Positions 10,131 through 20,166 of a stretch of DNA of 64,000 nt are shown piece by piece. The stretch lies in assembly GCA_023101505.1 (NCBI GenBank), contig LVZA01000001.1, positions 186,001 through 250,000 on the forward strand, written 5' to 3'. Position 1 is the first letter of the stretch, and each line of letters begins with the position of its first letter. The position numbers and the translations under genes were made by a program. Below the pieces are notes generated by a model. The model was not told where the DNA came from. It searched no databases and was given only the letters and a program-made list of their open reading frames with translations. This DNA is from Pasteurellaceae bacterium Pebbles2. Its GTDB lineage: Bacteria; Pseudomonadota; Gammaproteobacteria; Enterobacterales; Pasteurellaceae.

Positions 10131-12098
10131 TTATTCTGTTTTGTTATCAGAATTTTCGTTATTTTCCACCGCACTTTTTTCAGTATTAGCGGTATTTTCT
10201 GCCGTATTTGTCGCCTTATTTTCTGCCGTTTCGGTGTTGGCTTTTGGCTCTGCTTTAGCGTGAGCTTTTTCGTCCCAACCACTTGGCGGCGTTACAGGTT
10301 CACGGTTCATTAATTGCTTAATTTGATCTTCTTCAATGGTTTCATATTTCACTAACGCATCTTTCATTGCGTGTAAAATATCCATATTATCAACCAAAAT
10401 TTGTCTTGCACGATCATAGTTTCTTGCCACAATCGCACGCACTTCTTCATCAATAACGTGCGCAGTTTCATCAGACATATGTTTCGCTTTCGCCATTGAA
10501 CGACCTAAGAACACTTCGCCGTCATCTTCAGTATAAAGAATTGGACCAAGTTTATCAGAGAAGCCCCATTGAGTAACCATATTGCGTGCAATGTTGGTCG
10601 CTACTTTAATGTCATTTGAAGCCCCAGTGGAGATATTTTCTTCACCATAAATTAAATCTTCGGCTAAACGTCCTGCATAAAGCGTCGAAAGTTTGCTTTC
10701 AAGCTGTTTCTGACTGATGCTTACTTGGTCGCCCTCAGGCAAGAAGAATGTTACACCAAGTGCACGTCCACGTGGGATAATCGTTACTTTATGCACTGGA
10801 TCGTGTTCTGGCACTAAATAACCCACAATGGCGTGTCCAGCTTCGTGATATGCGGTGCTTTCTTTTTGCTTATCGGTCATCATCATTGTGCGACGCTCTG
10901 GGCCCATATTGATTTTGTCTTTGGCTTTTTCAAAATCAAGCATTGTTACAGTACGTTTATTGCCACGAGCTGCAAATAAAGCCGCTTCGTTGACCAAATT
11001 CGCTAAATCTGCACCTGAATAACCTGGTGTGCCACGTGCTAACGTCATTGCATCAACGTCGTTATCCACAGGCACTTTACGCATATGCACTTTAAGGATT
11101 TGTTCACGTCCACGCACATCAGGTAAGCCAACAACTACTTGGCGGTCGAAACGACCTGGGCGAACTAAGGCTGGGTCTAACACATCTGGGCGGTTTGTTG
11201 CTGCGATAACAATAATACCCTCTTTGCCCTCAAAGCCGTCCATTTCCACCAACATTTGGTTTAAGGTTTGCTCACGTTCATCGTGCCCACCACCTAAACC
11301 TGCACCACGCTGACGACCTACCGCATCAATTTCATCAATAAAAATCAAGCACGGTGCGTTTTTCTTCGCTTGCTCAAACATATCACGTACACGAGAAGCC
11401 CCCACGCCGACGAACATTTCCACGAAATCAGAACCTGAAATAGTGAAAAATGGTACTTTTGCTTCGCCTGCAATGGCTTTGGCGATCAAGGTTTTACCTG
11501 TCCCAGGTGGACCAACCATTAACACGCCTTTCGGAATTTTGCCGCCTAATTTTTGGAATTTGCTTGGATCACGCAAGAAGTCCACGATTTCTGCCACTTC
11601 TTCTTTGGCTTCATCACAACCTGCAACATCAGCAAATGTGGTTTTAATTTGCTCTTTGGTCAGCATTTTGGCACGGCTTTTACCAAAGCTCATTGCCTTG
11701 CCACCGCCGCCTTGCATTTGACGCATAAAGAAAATCCACACGCCCACAAGGAATAGCATTGGGAACCACGAAATTAAGATTTGTGATAACAAACCACGCT
11801 GTTCAGGCATTGCGCCCTCAACTTTGACTTTTTGTTTTAAAAGATCATTTAATAGTTGACGATCTTCTAATGGCGTAGGTAAAACTGCGGTGTATTTTGT
11901 GCCATCTTTTTTGGTCACAAAAATTTCACCAACTTCATTAAATTTGGTTTGCGAAATTTGCTGATTTTCAACATCAGAAATGAAAGTTGTATAATCAATG
12001 CGATTACCCGAATCGGTAGAATTAAACCCTTGGTATGCCGTCATCATAACCACGGCAACAACCACCCAAAGGACAAGATTTTTTACCATATCGTTCAA
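10131..12098 (-). CDS. ftsH: ATP-dependent zinc metalloprotease FtsH
   Basis: A 655-residue inner-membrane AAA protease that degrades misfolded membrane proteins and regulators such as LpxC. Two membrane helices (about 7-24 and 106-124) flank a periplasmic domain. Walker A GPPGTGKT is at 196-203, Walker B FIDEID at 253-258, and the zinc site HEAGH at 418-422. The most upstream plausible start is TTG at 12098, seven bases after GAGG; an in-frame ATG at 12089 ([11 protein letters not shown]) is the usual family start but has no good ribosome site. The last 45 residues are a low-complexity Ala/Glu/Asn/Thr tail that includes an uptake-signal-encoded KSAV. Confidence 0.96.
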   Translation of the reverse strand: MNDMVKNLVLWVVVAVVMMTAYQGFNSTDSGNRIDYTTFISDVENQQISQTKFNEVGEIFVTKKDGTKYTAVLPTPLEDRQLLNDLLKQKVKVEGAMPEQRGLLSQILISWFPMLFLVGVWIFFMRQMQGGGGKAMSFGKSRAKMLTKEQIKTTFADVAGCDEAKEEVAEIVDFLRDPSKFQKLGGKIPKGVLMVGPPGTGKTLIAKAIAGEAKVPFFTISGSDFVEMFVGVGASRVRDMFEQAKKNAPCLIFIDEIDAVGRQRGAGLGGGHDEREQTLNQMLVEMDGFEGKEGIIVIAATNRPDVLDPALVRPGRFDRQVVVGLPDVRGREQILKVHMRKVPVDNDVDAMTLARGTPGYSGADLANLVNEAALFAARGNKRTVTMLDFEKAKDKINMGPERRTMMMTDKQKESTAYHEAGHAIVGYLVPEHDPVHKVTIIPRGRALGVTFFLPEGDQVSISQKQLESKLSTLYAGRLAEDLIYGEENISTGASNDIKVATNIARNMVTQWGFSDKLGPILYTEDDGEVFLGRSMAKAKHMSDETAHVIDEEVRAIVARNYDRARQILVDNMDILHAMKDALVKYETIEEDQIKQLMNREPVTPPSGWDEKAHAKAEPKANTETAENKATNTAENTANTEKSAVENNENSDNKTE

Positions 12099-12179
12099 GG
12101 TTTTACCTCATTAGTTAAAAGTTAATAAATTGTTGTTAGCTTACTATAATTTTCACATTAATGAAAACTATCAATGAAA

Positions 12180-12806
12180 TTAATGTTTATAGCCCGTTGC
12201 CACAATATAGACTTCTCGTGAACGCAGGCGTGATGCTTCAGGTTTACGCACTTTTACCACGCTAAATAAAGCTCGAATTTCACGCAAATATTCATCAAAG
12301 CCCTCGCCTTGGAATACTTTCACCACAAAACTTCCTTTTGGTGCAAGAACTTGCTTACACATATCCAACGCCAGCTCAACCAAATACATCGCTCGTGGAA
12401 TATCCACCGACGGCATTCCGCTGAAATTGGGTGCCATATCAGACATTACCACATCGACTTTATCTTCGCCGACACGCTCTAATAACGCCGCAAGTACGTT
12501 TTCATCACGAAAATCGCCCTGCAGAAAATCCACGCCAACAATCGGATCCATTTCCAAAATATCACAAGCGATAATGCGCCCTTTGCCGCCAATTTGTGTT
12601 ACCGCATATTGCGACCAACCACCTGGTGCTGCGCCTAAATCGACCACGGTCATACCCGGTTTAAACAGGCGATCCGACTGCTGAATTTCATCTAATTTAA
12701 AATACGCACGAGAACGCAATTTTTGCTTATGCGCCTTTTGTACAAACTGATCTTTAAAGTGTTCGTTTAACCAACGGCTCGAACTTGCCGATCTTTTTCT
12801 TCCCAT
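12180..12806 (-). CDS. rlmE: 23S rRNA 2'-O-methyltransferase RlmE (heat-shock FtsJ/RrmJ)
   Basis: A 208-residue S-adenosylmethionine-dependent enzyme that methylates U2552 of 23S rRNA. The start [17 protein letters not shown] at 12806 aligns with E. coli RlmE (209 residues); longer in-frame starts add an unrelated segment. The SAM loop [14 protein letters not shown] is at about 54-67, and the catalytic tetrad K37, D123, K163, E198 is intact, each one lower than in E. coli. It heads the rlmE-ftsH-folP-glmM row, 81 bases before ftsH, and is divergent from yhbY. Confidence 0.96.
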   Translation of the reverse strand: MGRKRSASSSRWLNEHFKDQFVQKAHKQKLRSRAYFKLDEIQQSDRLFKPGMTVVDLGAAPGGWSQYAVTQIGGKGRIIACDILEMDPIVGVDFLQGDFRDENVLAALLERVGEDKVDVVMSDMAPNFSGMPSVDIPRAMYLVELALDMCKQVLAPKGSFVVKVFQGEGFDEYLREIRALFSVVKVRKPEASRLRSREVYIVATGYKH

Positions 12807-12910
12807 AATGCTTAAATTTTGTGGTAGTTTTTCCAATATAAGGGTAAAATTCACCAATTCAACCCATTTGCGGTAATTTTTCACCGCACTTTTTTGTACT
12901 AGGATTATTT

Positions 12911-13213
12911 ATGTCAATTACATTATCAACCAAACAAAAACAATATTTGAAAGGTTTAGCTCACCATTTAAGCCCTGTCGTAATGCTCGGCGGTAATGGC
13001 TTAACTGAAGGTGTTTTAGCCGAAATCGACAATGCGCTCAATCATCACGAGTTAATTAAAGTGAAAGTGGCTGGCGCAGATCGTGAAACCAAACAACTTA
13101 TCATTGATGCTATCGTGCGTGAAACGCAATCTTGCGCAGTGCAAACCATTGGACACGTTTTAGTTTTATTCCGTCCAAGTGAAGAAGCTAAAATCTCGCT
13201 GCCGAAAAAGTAA
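12911..13213 (+). CDS. yhbY: Ribosome assembly RNA-binding protein YhbY (CRM domain)
   Basis: A 100-residue single CRS1-YhbY (CRM) domain protein associated with assembly of the large ribosomal subunit. The GxxG-type loop LGGNGLTEGVL at about 27-37 and the basic N-terminus (LSTKQKQYLKGLAHHL) are typical. It diverges from rlmE with a 104-base shared upstream region that carries an uptake signal, the arrangement found in E. coli and other relatives. Convergent with greA, sharing a terminator hairpin. Confidence 0.93.
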   Translation: MSITLSTKQKQYLKGLAHHLSPVVMLGGNGLTEGVLAEIDNALNHHELIKVKVAGADRETKQLIIDAIVRETQSCAVQTIGHVLVLFRPSEEAKISLPKK

Positions 13214-13273
13214 GCCATTTTCCACCGCACTTTTAGCGGTATTTGCACACGGCTAACAAAAAAATCCAATATT

Positions 13274-13296
13274 AAGGGCGTATTCAATACGCCCTT
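13274..13296. terminator. Bidirectional terminator between yhbY and greA
   Basis: AAGGGCGTATT (13274-13284) pairs with AATACGCCCTT (13286-13296). T-rich sequence flanks it in both directions. Confidence 0.85.
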
Positions 13297-13304
13297 GCTT
13301 TTGA

Positions 13305-13781
13305 TTAAATATAATTTACTTCAACAATTTCAAATTCAACTTTGCCACCTGGCGTGCTGATCACCACGGTGTCATCTACTTCTTTGCCCACCAAGCCACG
13401 AGCAATCGGAGAATTCACTGAAATTAAGCTAGCTTTAATGTCCGCTTCGTCGTCGCCCACAATGCGATAGCTCACTTCTTCTTCCGTATCGACATTTAAC
13501 AGCACCACGGTTGCCCCGAAAATGACTTTGCCATTATTGGGTAATTTCGTCACATCAATAATTTGGCTGTTGCCTAATTTTCCTTCAATTTCTTGAATGC
13601 GCCCCTCGCAAAAACCTTGTTGCTCACGAGCAGCGTGATATTCAGCATTTTCTTTTAAATCGCCGTGTTCTCTTGCTTCGGCAATGGCTTTAATGATTTC
13701 TGGGCGACGAATATTTTTTAAGAAATCCAGTTCTTCTTTTAAAAGTGCCGCACCACGCACTGTCATTGGAATTTGTTTCAT
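13305..13781 (-). CDS. greA: Transcription elongation factor GreA
   Basis: A 158-residue factor that enters the RNA polymerase secondary channel and stimulates cleavage of backtracked RNA. The N-terminal coiled coil carries the acidic tip region [20 protein letters not shown] at about 37-56; the C-terminal FKBP-like domain contains [13 protein letters not shown]. Length is identical to the E. coli protein and the sequence is nearly so in the coiled coil. AAGGAC precedes the ATG. It is monocistronic here, divergent from dacB as in E. coli. Confidence 0.97.
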   Translation of the reverse strand: MKQIPMTVRGAALLKEELDFLKNIRRPEIIKAIAEAREHGDLKENAEYHAAREQQGFCEGRIQEIEGKLGNSQIIDVTKLPNNGKVIFGATVVLLNVDTEEEVSYRIVGDDEADIKASLISVNSPIARGLVGKEVDDTVVISTPGGKVEFEIVEVNYI

Positions 13782-13958
13782 AACTGTCCTTTTTTAAGTA
13801 AAAACAAAACCACGGCATTGCAACACAATGTCGTAGTTAATAAAAATGTTAGCTTTTTGAGAAATTTTATTTACTCAATCTCATTCGGGGTCTATTATTG
13901 TTCGTCTTAAAAAAAATAGCAACAATTAACCGCACTTTTGAGGGCTAAATTTCCAATT

Positions 13959-15416
13959 ATGTTTAATTTTCCAAACAGGCTAACACGCCCCAAAATCACA
14001 TTTTTTTCTAGTTTAATTGCAAGTCTTTGTTTTTCCAATGCAGTATCGGCACAAGTTGATATTCCGCCACTGGCTCAACAACTTCCCCAAGGCGCAAGCC
14101 TTGGCTTTGTGGCAAAAAATCTTTCACAAGCCCAGATTGTAGCGGAATATAACGCTAGTACATTTATGTTGCCAGCCAGCACGCAAAAAGTGTTTACCGC
14201 TTTAGCCGCCAAACTTAGCCTAGGCGATAAATTTCAATTTAATACCAGTTTATTAACCAATGGCAGCGTGCAAAATGGCGTGTTAAACGGCGATTTAATC
14301 GTGAAATTCACTGGCGATCCTGATTTAAGCAGCGGACAGCTTTACCAATTACTCGCTCAATTAAAAACGCAAAATATTCAAAAAATCAGCGGAAATTTAA
14401 TTTTAGATACGGCTGTTTTCGCCAGCCACGACCGTGGTTCAGGTTGGATTTGGAACGATCTTACGATGTGTTTTAACTCACCGCCAGCGGCTGCAAATAT
14501 TGATAATAACTGCTTTTATGTGGATTTAGATGCCAACCAAAATGTCGGCGAAAATGTGAAATTTAACGTGCCGTCGCAATTTCCTGTGCAAGTATTCGGG
14601 CAAGTAAAAGTGGTCAGCAGCGAAGAAGCGCCTTATTGCCAACTTGATGCGGTGGTGAATGATAATAATCGCTATCAAATCAAAGGTTGTATCGCACGCC
14701 AAACCAAGCCTTTTGGTTTAAGTTTTGCCGTGCAAGATCCTGATGCTTATGCAGCGGCGATTATTCAACGTCAACTCAATCGCTTAGGCATTGAATTTAA
14801 TGGCAAAGTGCAAGTGCCGCATCAAGCTCAAAAAGGCACATTATTGGCACAACATTTGTCTAAACCCTTGCCTGATTTGCTGAAAAAAATGATGAAAAAA
14901 TCCGATAACCAAATCGCCGATGCCTTATTTCGCACGATTGCTTATCAGCTTTACAAACGCCCAGCCTCATTCCAATTAGGCGCAATGGCGTTAAAAAGCG
15001 TGTTATCCAGCCAAGCCAAAATCAAATTTGGCAACAGCATTATCGCCGACGGTTCAGGCTTATCTCGCCACAATTTAATCGACGCAAACACGATGCTTCA
15101 AGCACTAGAATTCATTGCACAAAATGAAGACAAATTGCACTTATTTGACACCTTTCCTATCGCAGGCGTGGACGGTACAATCAGCGGTCGTGGCGGATTA
15201 ATTCAAGAGCCTTTGGTGAAAAATGTGATCGCCAAAACGGGCTCATTGAAAGGCGTTTATAATCTCGCAGGCTTTATGAACAACGCGCGTGGCGAAAAAA
15301 TCGCTTTCGTGCAATTCATCAACGGCTACTCCACTGGCGAATTAGAAAACAAAACCAAACGTGCGCCCTTAGTACAATTTGAGCAAAAAGTTTATAATGC
15401 GATTTACGCAGAATAA
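13959..15416 (+). CDS. dacB: D-alanyl-D-alanine carboxypeptidase/endopeptidase PBP4
   Basis: A 485-residue periplasmic class C penicillin-binding protein of the peptidase S13 family that trims and cleaves peptidoglycan peptide cross-links. A signal peptide ends near residue 31 (SNAVSA). The three active-site motifs are in order: STQK with nucleophile Ser74, SDN at 315-317, and KTGS at 426-429, with the large insert domain between the first two. The start is taken at ATG 13959, which gives a compact signal peptide; a TTG at 13938 would add seven residues. Divergent from greA. Confidence 0.94.
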   Translation: MFNFPNRLTRPKITFFSSLIASLCFSNAVSAQVDIPPLAQQLPQGASLGFVAKNLSQAQIVAEYNASTFMLPASTQKVFTALAAKLSLGDKFQFNTSLLTNGSVQNGVLNGDLIVKFTGDPDLSSGQLYQLLAQLKTQNIQKISGNLILDTAVFASHDRGSGWIWNDLTMCFNSPPAAANIDNNCFYVDLDANQNVGENVKFNVPSQFPVQVFGQVKVVSSEEAPYCQLDAVVNDNNRYQIKGCIARQTKPFGLSFAVQDPDAYAAAIIQRQLNRLGIEFNGKVQVPHQAQKGTLLAQHLSKPLPDLLKKMMKKSDNQIADALFRTIAYQLYKRPASFQLGAMALKSVLSSQAKIKFGNSIIADGSGLSRHNLIDANTMLQALEFIAQNEDKLHLFDTFPIAGVDGTISGRGGLIQEPLVKNVIAKTGSLKGVYNLAGFMNNARGEKIAFVQFINGYSTGELENKTKRAPLVQFEQKVYNAIYAE

Positions 15417-15430
15417 ACACAAAACAAACA

Positions 15431-15463
15431 AAAGCCTGTGAACTTATTTCACAGGCTTTTTTA
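15431..15463 (+). terminator. dacB terminator
   Basis: AAAGCCTGTGA (15431-15441) pairs with TCACAGGCTTT (15449-15459), followed by TTT. Confidence 0.9.
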
Positions 15464-15535
15464 CGACGTTCTACTCCCTTAATCCATTTCACTCATCAAC
15501 ATTGCATTGTCCCAAAAGAGCAACATTATGCTTAA

Positions 15536-15554
15536 CCTATGGCGCAGCCATAGG
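15536..15554. repeat. Perfect short palindrome in the dacB-gloB gap
   Basis: CCTATGGC and GCCATAGG pair perfectly around a three-base GCA loop. There is no T-run on either side, so it is not a typical intrinsic terminator. It lies just beyond the gloB stop and may be part of a dispersed intergenic repeat; no second copy was seen in this window. Confidence 0.4.
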
Positions 15555-15577
15555 TGTCTTATAAATTTGGTTGTTCA

Positions 15578-16279
15578 TTAAAATGCGTCTTTCGCCTTAC
15601 GAAGTGCGGTGAATTCTTCCAATGTTTTTGCTTGTAAAAAAGGATTAATTTGCCGCTCTAAGCCCAAGGTGGTCGGTAAACTGGCTTTATTTTGTGCACG
15701 TAATTTTTGCACCAAAACTTGCTGATTTTGCACCGCACTTTTCTCCACCAACACACTTTCCGCAAAGGCTAAATTACTCGACGTGTATTCGTGCGCTGGG
15801 CAAACGATGGTGTCATCAGCGAGTTGATTTAAGCGCTGAACCGAAGCAAACATTTGCGCATAATCGCCTGTGAAGACGCGCCCGCAGCCCGCTGAAAACA
15901 GCGTATCGCCACAAAAAAGATGTCCGTCCACCACATAACTCACGTGATTTGCCGTGTGTCCGCCTGTCGGAATGACTTGAATGCAGTAATCGCCCAACTT
16001 AATTTCGCCTTCGTCAACAATCTGCGTTGCGCCAAAATCAGCGCATTCCGTTGGTCCAAACACAGGCACATCAGGAAAAAGACGCTTAAATTCAGGCACA
16101 CCAGCAACGTGATCGCTGTGATTATGTGTGAGTAAAAGTGCGGTGATTTTTGTCGGATTTTCCGCTAAAAAAGCTAAAAAAGGCGAAATATCTGGCATAT
16201 CTATCACAATTTGTGCAGATTTTTCTCGCCCATATAGCCAAATATAGTTATCATTGAGAGCAGGAATAGGAACTAGCAT
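15578..16279 (-). CDS. gloB: Hydroxyacylglutathione hydrolase (glyoxalase II)
   Basis: A 233-residue metallo-beta-lactamase-fold enzyme that hydrolyses S-lactoylglutathione to lactate and glutathione, the second step of methylglyoxal detoxification. The metal motif [10 protein letters not shown] is at 51-60, followed by [10 protein letters not shown] and [11 protein letters not shown], and CPAHEYT. The start at 16279 ([16 protein letters not shown]) has GGAGG at a good distance; an earlier ATG would lie on top of that ribosome site. The C-terminal part contains an uptake-signal-encoded KSAVQN. Divergent from the YafS-like methyltransferase, as in E. coli gloB-yafS. Confidence 0.95.
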   Translation of the reverse strand: MLVPIPALNDNYIWLYGREKSAQIVIDMPDISPFLAFLAENPTKITALLLTHNHSDHVAGVPEFKRLFPDVPVFGPTECADFGATQIVDEGEIKLGDYCIQVIPTGGHTANHVSYVVDGHLFCGDTLFSAGCGRVFTGDYAQMFASVQRLNQLADDTIVCPAHEYTSSNLAFAESVLVEKSAVQNQQVLVQKLRAQNKASLPTTLGLERQINPFLQAKTLEEFTALRKAKDAF

Positions 16280-16322
16280 TATATTTTCCTCCAAAGATTA
16301 AAATCACAGATTATTGAGAGAG

Positions 16323-17042
16323 ATGATGAACTGGCAAGCAAAATCTTCACGAGCATTCAACTTCCCGACCAGCTGGCAGCAGCTACAAAAAGGCGATGAA
16401 TATGTTGACTTATTAAGTCAGCATTTTTGCCAGTGGTCAACAAAAATTTTAGGGCAACAATTAGTGCGCATCGGCGGACTAAGCGCAGAATTGCAGTGCA
16501 AAATGGCACTGCCCTATCATTTTGTGCTTAGCCCCAAAATTGATGAAAATCTCACCGCAGTTTCCGAGCAACTTGCCAGCTCATTAATTCAATCCGACCT
16601 TGCCGAATTGCCTTTTGAAACACAATCCGTTGATGTTTGTATTGCTATCAATAGTTTGAATTTTATGCAAGATCCCCATCAATTTTTGCGTGAAATCCAA
16701 CGAGTATTAACCGATGACGGTTATCTATTTCTGTCAATTTTCAATCCGTTCAGTCCGCTGTTATGCAAACAAGATCTCGCCAAAGATCCGCACAAAAAAA
16801 TGAATTTTCGTCATTTTCTGCCATTTCGCATCGTCGATTGGTTAGAATTGCTCAATTTTGAGATTTTACAACAGCAAGCTTTGGGCAACGGCATTTTCTC
16901 GCCGCTCATTGCCATTGTGGCGCAAAAACGCACTTATCCGTTGAGTTTACAACCGAAAAAAGTGCGGTTTAATCCAGCCGAGATTTTTAATAATGATCCT
17001 GTCGGCGCATTTGTGGAAAGCAAGAAAATTCGCTCGAATTAA
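16323..17042 (+). CDS. YafS-like SAM-dependent methyltransferase, substrate unknown
   Basis: A 239-residue class I methyltransferase-fold protein. The segment [20 protein letters not shown] followed by [15 protein letters not shown] matches E. coli YafS (SVDVCLLAHTL, DPHRLLREADRVLIDDGWL), which also neighbours gloB. The N-terminal glycine-rich SAM loop is reduced to RIGGLSAE, as in YafS. No substrate is known to me. A start at 16323 or 16326 is most likely, with purine-rich GAGAGAG just upstream; a TTG at 16314 is possible. Its stop overlaps the end of convergent thiI by four bases. An uptake signal encodes KKVRF near the C-terminus. Confidence 0.8.
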   Translation: MMNWQAKSSRAFNFPTSWQQLQKGDEYVDLLSQHFCQWSTKILGQQLVRIGGLSAELQCKMALPYHFVLSPKIDENLTAVSEQLASSLIQSDLAELPFETQSVDVCIAINSLNFMQDPHQFLREIQRVLTDDGYLFLSIFNPFSPLLCKQDLAKDPHKKMNFRHFLPFRIVDWLELLNFEILQQQALGNGIFSPLIAIVAQKRTYPLSLQPKKVRFNPAEIFNNDPVGAFVESKKIRSN

Positions 17043-18493
17043 CGTGTTTTGGCAAATACTCGCACGTTGGCAAAGCCGTTTTCTTTTAAGTAAAGTGCTT
17101 GCAATTTGCTCATCACGCCACGCTCGCAATAAAGCACATAATTTTTGCTTTGATCCAAGCTCGCAAATTGTGAACTGAGCTTATAAAATGGCATTTCTTG
17201 CACGTTGTGTCCTGCAAGTTCCAGCGGTTTTTCGTCGGTTTCTTCTGGGCTACGAATATCTAAAATCACGTCGTTTTCGCCCAACACCGCCACTTCATCA
17301 ACCGAAACGACTTCTTTTTCAGTTTCTTCAGCAATTTGACGAATATCTAAATATTGTGCATTTTGCACCGCACTTTCCAGCACGGCAAAATCAAAATTCT
17401 GTTCTTCCGCTTCAATTTTCTCACGAATGGCTTTCACCGTCGGATTTTTCGAGATCACGCCACAAAATTCAGGCATTGATTTAGCAATATCGTCTGTGCC
17501 GATTTCTTTCGCCATTGCAATGATTTGCTCTTTGTCGTGAGTAATCAATGGGCGTAAAACCAAAGCATTGGAGGCTTCGTCGATTAAACGTAAATTAGTC
17601 AAGGTTTGGCTTGAAACTTGCCCCAAGGCTTCGCCTGTAACGATCGCTTCAATAGCAAAACGTTGCGCTACACGGCTCGCTGCACGCACCATCATTCGCT
17701 TCAACACCACGCCCATTTGTCCGTTATCGACTTTTTCCAAAATTTCGCCCACCACGGCTTCAAAATTAATCGCAATAAAACGCACTTTGTGCGAGCTGCT
17801 ATAACGATTCCAAATGTGATACGCCATTTGCTTCACGCCAATTTCGTGTGCCGCACCGCCTAAATTAAAGAAGCAATAATGCACTCGAGAACCACGACGA
17901 ATTAGCATATAGCTCGATACGCCGGAATCAAAACCGCCCGAAATTAGCGACAGCACATCTTCTTGCGTACCGATTGGATAGCCGCCAATGCCCTCGTGGC
18001 GTGCTTTGATGAAGAGCAATTTATCGTGATCCACTTCAATTCGCACGGTAACATCAGGATTTTTCAAACGCACACTGGCAGTTTCGATATGCTGATTTAA
18101 ACCGCCGCCCACATAACGCTCAATCTCTAGCGAACTAAAGCTATGTTGCCCACGGCGTTTTGCTCGCACACAAAAGGTTTTGCCGTTAAGCGTGCCGCCC
18201 ACGTGTGCCAAGGTTTGCTCGAAAATGTTATGTAAATCAGTAAACTCACGTTCTTCCACTTCTAAAAAATGGTGAATGCCTGGAATTCGTTGAATTAAGC
18301 TAATTAAGTGCGGTCGATTTTCTTCATTTTTTGACCGCACTTCGATGAAATCCCAATGACGCACCACCGCCAAGGTATCGTCGTGTTTGCTCAATACTTG
18401 ACGAATATTGCTGGTTAAAATCTTAATAAAACGTTTGCGAACACTGTCGCTTTTAATCATTATTTCAGGGAAAAGTTTAACTATAAATTTCAT
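17039..18493 (-). CDS. thiI: tRNA 4-thiouridine synthase / thiamine thiazole sulfurtransferase ThiI
   Basis: A 484-residue enzyme that makes 4-thiouridine at position 8 of tRNA and supplies sulfur for the thiamine thiazole. The start at 18493 ([10 protein letters not shown]) matches E. coli; upstream in-frame sequence is non-homologous. Domains in order are the ferredoxin-like and THUMP region (about 1-165), the PP-loop ATPase with SGGFDS at 185-190, and a C-terminal rhodanese domain. Both functional cysteines are kept: C344 in EFCGVISK and the persulfide C456 in LYCERGV. An uptake signal encodes ESAVQN in the linker before the rhodanese domain. Confidence 0.96.
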   Translation of the reverse strand: MKFIVKLFPEIMIKSDSVRKRFIKILTSNIRQVLSKHDDTLAVVRHWDFIEVRSKNEENRPHLISLIQRIPGIHHFLEVEEREFTDLHNIFEQTLAHVGGTLNGKTFCVRAKRRGQHSFSSLEIERYVGGGLNQHIETASVRLKNPDVTVRIEVDHDKLLFIKARHEGIGGYPIGTQEDVLSLISGGFDSGVSSYMLIRRGSRVHYCFFNLGGAAHEIGVKQMAYHIWNRYSSSHKVRFIAINFEAVVGEILEKVDNGQMGVVLKRMMVRAASRVAQRFAIEAIVTGEALGQVSSQTLTNLRLIDEASNALVLRPLITHDKEQIIAMAKEIGTDDIAKSMPEFCGVISKNPTVKAIREKIEAEEQNFDFAVLESAVQNAQYLDIRQIAEETEKEVVSVDEVAVLGENDVILDIRSPEETDEKPLELAGHNVQEMPFYKLSSQFASLDQSKNYVLYCERGVMSKLQALYLKENGFANVRVFAKTR

Positions 18494-18614
18494 TTTGCTC
18501 TCGTTTTCGCTTTGATAATCCAAAAAAATTGGGGGCATTATACAGGAAATTTGCCCATAAACGGAAAAATCAAGTAAAATACGCCAATTATTTGCATTAA
18601 AAAAGGACAAGTTA

Positions 18615-18857
18615 ATGGCTCGTAAAGCACAAGATAATAGCGCAGAAAATGATTTTGAAAGCACCATCGCTCAACTCGAAAACGTGGTCAGCCAGCTGGA
18701 AAGCGGAAATTTACCCCTTGAAGAAGCCTTGAAAGCCTTTGAACAAGGGATTAATCTTGCCAAAATCGGGCAAGAGCGTTTACAACAAGCCGAACAGCGC
18801 ATTCAAATTCTGCTACAAAAAAATGCAGAAGCCGAATTAAGCGATTACTCAGCCTAA
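18615..18857 (+). CDS. xseB: Exodeoxyribonuclease VII small subunit
   Basis: An 80-residue helical protein with the family core [20 protein letters not shown] and [15 protein letters not shown]. It binds XseA to form exonuclease VII, which degrades single-stranded DNA to oligonucleotides. It is the first gene of the conserved xseB-ispA(-dxs) order and is divergent from thiI. AAGGACA precedes the ATG. Its stop codon abuts an uptake signal that leads into ispA 15 bases later. Confidence 0.95.
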   Translation: MARKAQDNSAENDFESTIAQLENVVSQLESGNLPLEEALKAFEQGINLAKIGQERLQQAEQRIQILLQKNAEAELSDYSA

Positions 18858-18872
18858 AAGTGCGGTGAATTT

Positions 18873-19763
18873 ATGTACGATTTTCAACAGGATTTGAGCC
18901 AAGCGCAAGCACGTATTAATGACTTTATGCTGGCACAATTTGCCGATATTGACAGCTCGCCATCACCTTTGGCTGAAGCGATGAAATATGGCTTATTACT
19001 TGGCGGTAAGCGCATTCGTCCATTTTTGGTTTATGCCACAGGGCGAATGCTCGGCGCAGAGTTGGCGCAGCTGGATTACGCCGCCGCCGCCATCGAATGC
19101 ATTCACGCCTACTCGCTTATTCACGACGATTTGCCTGCAATGGACAACGATGAACTTCGTCGTGGCAAGCCAACTTGCCATATTGCTTTCGACCACGCCA
19201 CCGCTATTCTCGCAGGCGACGCCTTACAAACCTTAGCCTTTGAAATTATCACCAAAGCCACCGCACTTTCCGCTGAGCAAAAACTCGCTTTAGTGCAAGT
19301 GTTAAGCCAAGCCTCTGGCGTGCAAGGAATGTGTTTAGGGCAAAGTTTAGATTTAATTTCTGAACATAAACAAGTCAGCCTTACTGAGCTTGAAACCATT
19401 CACCGCAATAAAACAGGCGCATTACTTTCTTGCGCTCTCACGATGGGTTTTATTTGCTCGCCACACTTCAAAAATAGCGAATTAAAACAACAGCTTGCTC
19501 GCTATTCTTCGGCGATTGGTTTAGCCTTTCAGGTGCAAGATGACATTCTTGATATTGAGGGCAATCAAGCCGAAATCGGTAAACCCGTCGGTTCTGATTT
19601 AAATTTGGATAAAAGCACCTACCCCAAACTTCTCGGGCTTGACGGCGCAAAACAAAAGGCACAAGAACTTTACCAAACTGCGGTGCAAAATTTGCAAGAA
19701 ATTCCTTTCGACACCACCGCACTTCAAGCCTTGGCGGAATTTATTATTCACCGCAAAAGCTAA
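18873..19763 (+). CDS. ispA: Farnesyl diphosphate synthase (geranyltranstransferase)
   Basis: A 296-residue all-helical prenyltransferase condensing isopentenyl diphosphate with dimethylallyl and geranyl diphosphate to make farnesyl diphosphate. The first aspartate-rich motif DDLPAMDNDELRRGKP is at 85-100 and the second, DDILD, at about 223-227; the substrate motif GGKRIRP is at 44-50. The only Shine-Dalgarno-like sequence before the ATG is GGTGA, supplied by the end of an uptake signal at 18858-18866. Co-transcribed with xseB. A hairpin follows the stop and dxs lies 606 bases on, an unusually wide gap. Confidence 0.96.
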   Translation: MYDFQQDLSQAQARINDFMLAQFADIDSSPSPLAEAMKYGLLLGGKRIRPFLVYATGRMLGAELAQLDYAAAAIECIHAYSLIHDDLPAMDNDELRRGKPTCHIAFDHATAILAGDALQTLAFEIITKATALSAEQKLALVQVLSQASGVQGMCLGQSLDLISEHKQVSLTELETIHRNKTGALLSCALTMGFICSPHFKNSELKQQLARYSSAIGLAFQVQDDILDIEGNQAEIGKPVGSDLNLDKSTYPKLLGLDGAKQKAQELYQTAVQNLQEIPFDTTALQALAEFIIHRKS

Positions 19764-20082
19764 TTTTTCTCTTTGATTTTAGGCGCAATTTTGCGCCTTT
19801 TCATCGTGATTGTGGCTTTGCTATATTCTTCTAGCACCTTATTCATTCGGCTTTGCCAGCCTTGCCCAGTGGCTTTAAAGGCTTCGATAACATTTGCTGA
19901 ATAGCGAATAGTTACACTAACCTTTTTATTTTCACTTAACGGGCGACCACGTTTTTTTGTGCCGACTGACGTACTAAATTTTGTAAAGCATTCGGCATTT
20001 CAGCAAAAGTCATTGACTGATCAATATCTTGCTGTGTCCACTCTGGTGAGTCAATTTCAATATTAGGGTCTATTTTGCTCAT
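19760..20082 (-). pseudogene. BrnA-family antitoxin, frameshifted
   Basis: From ATG at 20082 the frame reads MSKIDPNIEIDSPEWTQQDI and breaks off at TAA after VVAR. In the -1 frame the protein continues KKRGRPLSENKKVSVTIRYS and ATGQGWQSRMNKVLEEY, the ribbon-helix-helix signature of BrnA antitoxins, to TAG at 19760-19762. The frames join at a seven-A run (19952-19958 on the minus strand). That junction contains A AAA AAC in phase, a classical -1 slippery heptamer, so a programmed frameshift cannot be excluded, but the neighbouring toxin is reduced to a stub, which favours decay. The end overlaps ispA's stop codon region. Confidence 0.75.
19781..19801 (+). terminator. Hairpin after ispA
   Basis: AGGCGCAA (19781-19788) pairs with TTGCGCCT (19791-19798), followed by TTT. 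It lies inside the decayed antitoxin's C-terminal codons and can end the xseB-ispA transcript. Confidence 0.7.
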
Positions 20083-20088
20083 AGAGTT

Positions 20089-20166
20089 TTATCCCCTTTT
20101 GTTCGTTTTTCTAAAACTAATCACTCGCACTATTTCATTTCTTAAGCAAAATATCATCTCTGTCAT
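20089..20166 (-). pseudogene. BrnT-family toxin, C-terminal remnant
   Basis: Immediately upstream of the antitoxin frame, a 25-codon piece ends NEIVRVISFRKTNKRG before TAA. This matches the conserved BrnT C-terminus (RIISARKATKRE type), where toxin precedes antitoxin by a few bases. No N-terminal toxin sequence is recognisable further upstream; the region between 20167 and 20300 shows no coding pattern. The toxin would be an RNase, so its loss leaves the antitoxin without a partner. The identification rests on a short motif plus position. Confidence 0.55.

Noticed and set aside
10001-10282. Lysine-rich 93-codon frame on the minus strand over the ftsH 3' end
   Set aside because: It is the alternate frame of the ftsH low-complexity tail and terminator; no family resemblance or ribosome site.
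11029-11721. Two proline/serine-rich frames of over 90 codons antisense to ftsH
   Set aside because: They lie wholly opposite the conserved AAA domain and show no recognisable family.
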